Positions 15,488 to 19,864 of a stretch of DNA of 19,864 bases are shown here, in pieces. The position numbers were made by a program, and so were the translations under genes. Below the pieces are notes generated by a model. It had not been told where the DNA came from, did not search any database, and worked only from the letters and a program-made list of their open reading frames with translations. Positions within the stretch are counted from its first letter, which is position 1. Each line of letters begins with the position of its first letter. Source of the DNA: DATJGF01 sp035495315 (GTDB taxonomy: Bacteria > Verrucomicrobiota > Verrucomicrobiia > Limisphaerales > UBA8199); assembly GCA_035495315.1 (NCBI GenBank), contig DATJGF010000092.1, positions 1 to 19,864 of the forward strand. Direction: 5' to 3'.

Positions 15488-17648
15488 ATTGCGCAGAGCT
15501 CTCCGTGCTGGTTTCACCACCTCCGGGCGGAATAATCTCAATTGCGCAGATCTGAGGGTTCTCGACTTTGGGGGTGAATGTCACCTTGATCTTGCCATCG
15601 GTTACTTCGACAGAGACCGTCTCGATATGCGCCTTCAAAGGCCCACCTGCCTTGACCCAAACGTCGAAGTCTTTGAATTCGTGACCCTGGACATTGAAGG
15701 AAAACACGCGCTCGCCGGGTCCGGTGATGCCCTCGAAGGTTTCCGCAAAATGCAACCTCACCAAATATTTCCCGTTGGGAACCGGCCACGAAAATGAGTC
15801 CATGCTGTAGCGTTCCGCTCGGTAGAGGTCCGGACTCTTGGTGTTGGCGATCTGAATGTTGGGCCTCTGTATGGTTTGGCCGCCCTCGAAGCCCTGGTCG
15901 GCCAGCCAGACATTGCCCTCTGCATCTTTGACCGACTCGGACTTTCCGGCTTTGATGCGGATGGTTTTCGTCGCCCGTGCTGTTTCTGCAGGCTCCCTCT
16001 GCTCGCGCCGGGAGATGATTTCCGATTTAGCAAAGTCGTCAACCTCACGTGTGAACTTGATTTCGTTACCGTTGGCCGAGAGCTTGCCCATATAGACGAT
16101 TCGAATTTCTCTTTCCTGTATACTCAGCGTCTCTACGAACGAAATCGTCTCGCCGTCCACTTTACCTTCCTTGATTTCGGCTTCGCGCTTCCGATTGCCC
16201 ACTTCTGAATTTGCTTTCCCGGTCAACTTTTCGCCGTCCTGCTTGAACGTGAAGGTGTAGTTCTGGTGCCCGATCTGTGAGTCAAATTCGGATTTCCAAG
16301 TACCGCTGAGATCGGTTGCGAGGGCCTTCGAGGCGGGCGCGAGCGCTCCGGCACCTGCGTCGGCAGCAGATGGCTCAGCCGCTTTCAGTGCTGCCGCTAT
16401 CCGCATAGGATTGTCCTGGAAGACTAATTGTGCGAATTGATGCAGGCTTCGCCGCCAGGTCAGCCATTCGTGAGCGGTCTGCGTGGAGATGTAGTAGTAA
16501 CTGTTTATACCAGCCTCTTTGAGGGCTTCGGTGTTGGCCTTGGGGTCGCCGCCGAACGGTCCACGGCCGGCACCAGGCCTGCGGTTGGCTGGGTCCACTT
16601 CGCGGCTGCCGTAGCTGACGAACACGAGTCTGACCTTCTGTTTGAAGGCGTCCATGTCGGTGATGTTCGTTGTAGCGATGCTGCCGCCACTGAAAACCCC
16701 GATGTGGGAGAACTTATCGAAGTTGGCTAGCGTGATCGTTCTGGTCTGCATCCCGCCCATAGAGAGTCCGGCCATGGCTCGATTCGGCTGATCGCTAAGA
16801 GTGCGAAAGCTGGCGTCAATGAAGGGAATGAGGTCGTTGACCAGGACCCGTTCGAAGGCGCTAAAGTCGAAGGGGCGACCGCCCGGACCGGACACACTGC
16901 GAGATGAGTTCGTGCCAGCGGCTGTCGCAGCACCGGTTTGATTCGTTGAGGCTGACCGACTGCCAAAAGTGTAGGAACTACCAGGGACGTAGCTGTTAGC
17001 CATTACGATAATGAAGGGATTCGCTTTGCCCTGGGCGATGAGGTTGTCCATGATCAGACTGGCGTGCCCTTGATTCCCCCAGCCAGTGTCGTCCTCCCCT
17101 GCTCCATGTTGCAGATACAACACCGGATAACGCTTTGCCTGATCTTTTTCATAATCCGGCGGGGTGTAAACAAAGCAGCGGAGATTCGTGTGCGTGCTTG
17201 AGGAGTAAAACAAAGCCTGACGCAGTTGGCCGTGCGGCACGTCCTTGACGGCATAGAAGTCCGCGTCGCGAGCAGGAACTTCAACGCCACTGCCCCAGCG
17301 GTTACCACCGTAAAAGTACAGCGTTCCGGGGTCCGGAACCCCAGCGCCATCGATCACGAGTTGGTAGTAGTGGAAACCTTCGTCCTGGGGACGCGTGACG
17401 CCGACCCAGGCGCCGTCCTCGTCCTTCGTCAGGGGGTACTTGGCGCCGCCCAAAAACTCGAAAACAACGGTTTGGGCCTGTGGCGCAACAACCCGGGCGC
17501 GAACACGTCTTTCAGAATTGACCTGGGGGTATTGCTTGCCGGGCTGGTTAAGCGACGACGGTTTGAAATCTTCCACCACTGGCTGGTTTGTTTGTGCCAG
17601 TGCCGGAAGACTGGCGGATAGTGCAAGATTGAGAATTGCAGTTTTCAT
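15486..17648 (-). CDS. CE1-type esterase with lipocalin-like and malectin domains
   Basis: The 720-residue protein has a short signal peptide (MKTAILNLALSASLPALAQ). An Ig-like E-set domain (about 40-115) precedes an alpha/beta-hydrolase domain of the feruloyl/acetyl-xylan esterase type (about 140-415). The nucleophile is S296 in GLSMGG and the histidine H393 in TAHEWLTWRRSLHQF, both typical of the esterase module of clostridial XynZ-like proteins. YTPPDYEKD and YPVLYLQHGAGEDDTGW are family landmarks. A small beta domain follows (about 446-545, SGTWKSEF...FTFKQDGEKLTGK), of a kind seen in acidobacterial and verrucomicrobial hydrolases. A malectin (CBM57-like) carbohydrate-binding domain comes last (about 562-706, NVWLADQGFEGG, VRLHFAETFEG). 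It likely removes feruloyl or acetyl groups from arabinoxylan in the periplasm or outside. It is co-transcribed with the GH51 gene before it (42-nt gap) and the GH54 gene after it. Confidence 0.88.
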   Translation of the reverse strand: MKTAILNLALSASLPALAQTNQPVVEDFKPSSLNQPGKQYPQVNSERRVRARVVAPQAQTVVFEFLGGAKYPLTKDEDGAWVGVTRPQDEGFHYYQLVIDGAGVPDPGTLYFYGGNRWGSGVEVPARDADFYAVKDVPHGQLRQALFYSSSTHTNLRCFVYTPPDYEKDQAKRYPVLYLQHGAGEDDTGWGNQGHASLIMDNLIAQGKANPFIIVMANSYVPGSSYTFGSRSASTNQTGAATAAGTNSSRSVSGPGGRPFDFSAFERVLVNDLIPFIDASFRTLSDQPNRAMAGLSMGGMQTRTITLANFDKFSHIGVFSGGSIATTNITDMDAFKQKVRLVFVSYGSREVDPANRRPGAGRGPFGGDPKANTEALKEAGINSYYYISTQTAHEWLTWRRSLHQFAQLVFQDNPMRIAAALKAAEPSAADAGAGALAPASKALATDLSGTWKSEFDSQIGHQNYTFTFKQDGEKLTGKANSEVGNRKREAEIKEGKVDGETISFVETLSIQEREIRIVYMGKLSANGNEIKFTREVDDFAKSEIISRREQREPAETARATKTIRIKAGKSESVKDAEGNVWLADQGFEGGQTIQRPNIQIANTKSPDLYRAERYSMDSFSWPVPNGKYLVRLHFAETFEGITGPGERVFSFNVQGHEFKDFDVWVKAGGPLKAHIETVSVEVTDGKIKVTFTPKVENPQICAIEIIPPGGGETSTESSAQ

Positions 17649-17690
17649 GATTTATTTTTGATTTTGGAAACGCGCTGAGGCTTGCGTCGG

Positions 17691-19211
17691 CTATTGGATC
17701 GGGATCAGCATTTGTGTAAAGGAATGCGCGGGAAAGCTGTAGCTGATACTATTGCCCTGGAACTGAAACTCCTTGGTGGTGATGGCTACCGCCTCCCGGG
17801 TCCTCGTACTGTTGGTATCTACAGCTTCAGCGTTAATCACTTGTAGCGTAGCACTCCCCGTGCATGCCCCGCCCTGCAGAACAACATCGGTGGTCAAGGC
17901 ATTCTTTTCATGCCTGTTTACCACATTCAAAACCATCGTTTTGCCGGAGTCGCTCAACACGGCCGTGACATCGAGATAAGGTATGTCAGTAAATATCTTG
18001 TTGCTGTATTTCTCACAGTCGGCATACACGTCCAGAGCGGTGCCGCGGGAGTTATTTGAGTACAGATAGAATGCCTTATACAACGCATTCTTGAAATCGC
18101 CTTCCGGTGCATTTCCCACCAGGCTCGAAAGCATTGTGATGTTCGCCATTTTGACGATGTCGGCGTGCCGTATAAAGGCGTTCAAGTGCTGGGCTACCAT
18201 CAGGGAGGCGGTAAGCGTGTTGCCTGTGCCGGGGCCTCCGCCGGACCATTCATCAAAGGAGATGTACACCGGCCTTAAAGAGCCTGACTTGGCGGTGGCT
18301 TTCTTAATCAGCGCTTTTACGATTTCGATCTTTTGATCTATATCCAGCCCCAGTGACATCATCCCGGGGAAGTTTGTATCGCTTCCCAGGGCCTCCCTCA
18401 CGTATCGGTGAACGGAGAGATAATCGATTTTGCCGATCATGTGCTCCAACACATAATCGTTCCAATCAATCCAAGCATTGTTGGTGCCCCGTCCGTAATT
18501 GGAAGCCCCGCAGGCGATGAGCTTGATATCCTTATCTACCCATTGCATGATCTTGGCCGCCTCCAGAGCGAACTTGCAATAGTCTTCGGCACTTTTCTGC
18601 CCCATTTGCCAGGGCCCGTCAATTTCGTTGCCCAAGGCCCAGTATTTTACTTTAAAAGGCTTCTCGTTGCCGTATTTCCTGCGGAGATCCGAATAATAAG
18701 TCCCGCCCTGATAATTGCAGTACTCAACCCAGTGCCTCGCCTGATCCAGTGTCCCCAAACCGGCGTTGATACAGATAAAATTCTCAGCCCCGATGAGGCT
18801 GCACAGTTTTGCGTACTCATCTGTTCCCATCTGATTGCTTTCGACCTGGTGCCATGCGAGATCGAGCCTGGTTGGACGCTGGTCCTTGGGACCAATCCCA
18901 TCCTCCCAGTTATAGCCTGAGACATAATTTCCACCGGGCCACCTTACCACCGGAATGTTGAGCTCCTTTGCAAGCTGGACAAAATCCTTTCTGAATCCGT
19001 TCTCATCGGCAAAGGGAGACTTGGGATCGTAAATACTGCCGTACACGACAGTGCGGATGGGCTCCACAAATGCTCCGTAAATGTTCGGATCGATTTTTGC
19101 GATCTTGTGGTCCAGATCAATCTTGATGACCGCCGGTTGTTGTGACCGGAGGGGTGCGGTCATCAAATCGGAGAGAGCTACCAAAGTGAGGAGCAGCTTT
19201 AGCGTTTTCAT
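17691..19211 (-). CDS. GH51 alpha-N-arabinofuranosidase
   Basis: The 506-residue protein has a signal peptide (MKTLKLLLTLVALSDLMTAP, cleavage near residue 24) and the GH51 fold: NIYGAFVEPIRTVVYGSIYD near the start, VVRWPGGNYVSGYNWEDGIGP, the acid/base E196 in WALGNEIDGPWQMG and the nucleophile E321 in ISFDEWS, followed by the C-terminal beta domain (about 410-506). Length is usual for the family. Secretion is less common for GH51, which is often intracellular, but is frequent in Verrucomicrobia and Bacteroidetes. It releases L-arabinose from arabino-oligosaccharides or arabinoxylan. It seems to be the first gene of a three-gene operon with the esterase and GH54 genes. No Shine-Dalgarno is seen at the ATG. 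Confidence 0.95.
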   Translation of the reverse strand: MKTLKLLLTLVALSDLMTAPLRSQQPAVIKIDLDHKIAKIDPNIYGAFVEPIRTVVYGSIYDPKSPFADENGFRKDFVQLAKELNIPVVRWPGGNYVSGYNWEDGIGPKDQRPTRLDLAWHQVESNQMGTDEYAKLCSLIGAENFICINAGLGTLDQARHWVEYCNYQGGTYYSDLRRKYGNEKPFKVKYWALGNEIDGPWQMGQKSAEDYCKFALEAAKIMQWVDKDIKLIACGASNYGRGTNNAWIDWNDYVLEHMIGKIDYLSVHRYVREALGSDTNFPGMMSLGLDIDQKIEIVKALIKKATAKSGSLRPVYISFDEWSGGGPGTGNTLTASLMVAQHLNAFIRHADIVKMANITMLSSLVGNAPEGDFKNALYKAFYLYSNNSRGTALDVYADCEKYSNKIFTDIPYLDVTAVLSDSGKTMVLNVVNRHEKNALTTDVVLQGGACTGSATLQVINAEAVDTNSTRTREAVAITTKEFQFQGNSISYSFPAHSFTQMLIPIQ

Positions 19212-19481
19212 GGGATAACTTCGAACAGACGTTCACAAGAAGTTTGTTCTCAGATAAGGAGAGATCCTCTCCTCGCCGCACATGGACAGCGAAACAAACC
19301 GCTGCGCGAGGCCTGAACGATCAAAGCGACAGGTAGGGTCTGGCGACATTTGTCGGTTGTTAATAGTACTTCCAGCAAACTGCGGATTTTGGACATGCAG
19401 GCACAGCCTGCGCAGCCATGTTGCAGCTGCACAAGAGCGGGCCTGCCAATGCGAGCAGGCGTGGAATTGACTTCCTATAAA
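19212..19481. other. Intergenic region with hairpins before the GH51 gene
   Basis: This 270-base gap should hold the operon promoter. Three perfect small hairpins are visible: ggagag-atc-ctctcc (19258-19272), gcaggc-aca-gcctgc (19397-19411), and gcctgc...gcaggc (19441-19460), the last two with the same arm sequence in opposite order. The first lies 47 bases before the GH51 start and would be in the leader of its transcript. None is followed by a T-run, so they are not called as terminators. Confidence 0.5.
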
Positions 19482-19864
19482 TCATTTGGTGGATGTGATT
19501 GCCTTTTTCGCCTCCGCAATGACGGCATCAAACGCCGGTTTTGGGTGGCTGTTGCCATCGAACAAAAGCGGCTTTCCGTTGGCTCGCCAGGAGTTCGCGT
19601 CATTCGCACCCCAGAACGTGACCATTTACACCGAATGTTTGTGCTTCACAAAGGCCCGAAAAAGTCCCGCATACGCGTCGGCCAGCCGCCGGTTGGCGTC
19701 GTCCACCAATCCACCCTCGGTGACGGAGCCGTTATTGGCGATGTCTGCCCCGGCGCTACGCTGGCCCCCTTGCGCGCTGTTGACATCCAGCTCCGTGATG
19801 TGAATCGGCAAACCGAGCGTCTCTATTTCCGTCAGCGCCTGATCCATTTCCTTAAAGCTCGTCG
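19482..19864 (-). pseudogene. GH10 endo-1,4-beta-xylanase, 3' part, with an in-frame stop
   Basis: Reading from the window edge, the minus strand encodes the end of a GH10 xylanase: LGLPIHITELDVN carries the nucleophile glutamate, followed by LADAYAGLFRAFVKHKHSV. The frame then meets TAA at 19626-19628 and goes on, without shift, as MVTFWGANDANSWRANGKPLLFDG...PKPAFDAVIAEAKK to a TGA at 19482-19484. The VTFWG-DSW-like stretch is the last barrel strand of GH10 and bears active-site tryptophans, so loss of these 47 residues should inactivate the enzyme. A single base change (AAA or CAA to TAA) explains it. It could be a real nonsense mutation or a sequence error. The gene starts outside the window. 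Confidence 0.85.

Noticed and set aside
19397..19460. Rho-independent terminator after the GH10 gene
   Set aside because: The hairpins have good arms but no following T-run in either direction.

Overview
The window looks like a chromosomal contig from a verrucomicrobial bacterium, probably of the Pedosphaera/Limisphaerales type. The indications are a pseudopilin-like protein with an H-X9-DG C-terminal motif, an ECF-type sigma factor followed directly by a membrane Ser/Thr kinase with TPRs, a planctomycete-style cytochrome c, secreted proteins with a short beta-rich C-terminal domain seen in this phylum, and many starts without a Shine-Dalgarno. The assignment is inferred from protein style; no rRNA or taxonomic marker is present.

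Layout. 1-552: gene-poor DNA with a 12-bp tandem repeat and a copy of the 3' end of a tRNA-Cys gene. 553-1596 (-): secreted ScyD/ScyE-like beta-propeller. 1597-2082: gene-free, with dispersed repeat A. 2083-5483 (+): sigma factor and sensor-like Ser/Thr kinase, a regulatory pair. 5484-6322: no clear gene; an inverted-repeat element of the 'cacgcaaagg' kind and repeat B, the inverted partner of repeat A, so that A and B bracket the sigma/kinase pair. 6323-8167 (+): pseudopilin-like protein and a secreted alpha-beta-barrel-like protein. 8168-8997: gene-poor, with a second, degenerate tRNA-Cys 3' end. 8998-10973 (+): di-heme cytochrome c with an odd N-terminal extension, then a secreted protein of unknown function. 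11204-11710 (-): GreA/GreB-family factor without the usual acidic tip. 11711-12190: gene-free, with a relic of a group II intron (domains V and VI).

12191-19864 (-) is a carbohydrate-degradation cluster. In transcription order it holds a GH10 xylanase 3' end broken by an in-frame stop, a GH51 alpha-L-arabinofuranosidase, a CE1-type esterase carrying a malectin domain, and a GH54 arabinofuranosidase with a NEW3-like domain and a lamin-tail domain split by inserted repeat modules. The last three genes are 42 and 7 nt apart and probably form an operon. Together they would strip arabinose and acyl (probably feruloyl or acetyl) groups from arabinoxylan, and the GH10 enzyme would cut the backbone if it were intact.

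The most unusual items are the tRNA-Cys 3'-end copies about 8.1 kb apart, the inverted repeats around the sigma/kinase pair, the domain V relic, the split lamin-tail GH54 enzyme, the cytochrome fusion and the GH10 nonsense codon. No convincing wholly new system was identified.
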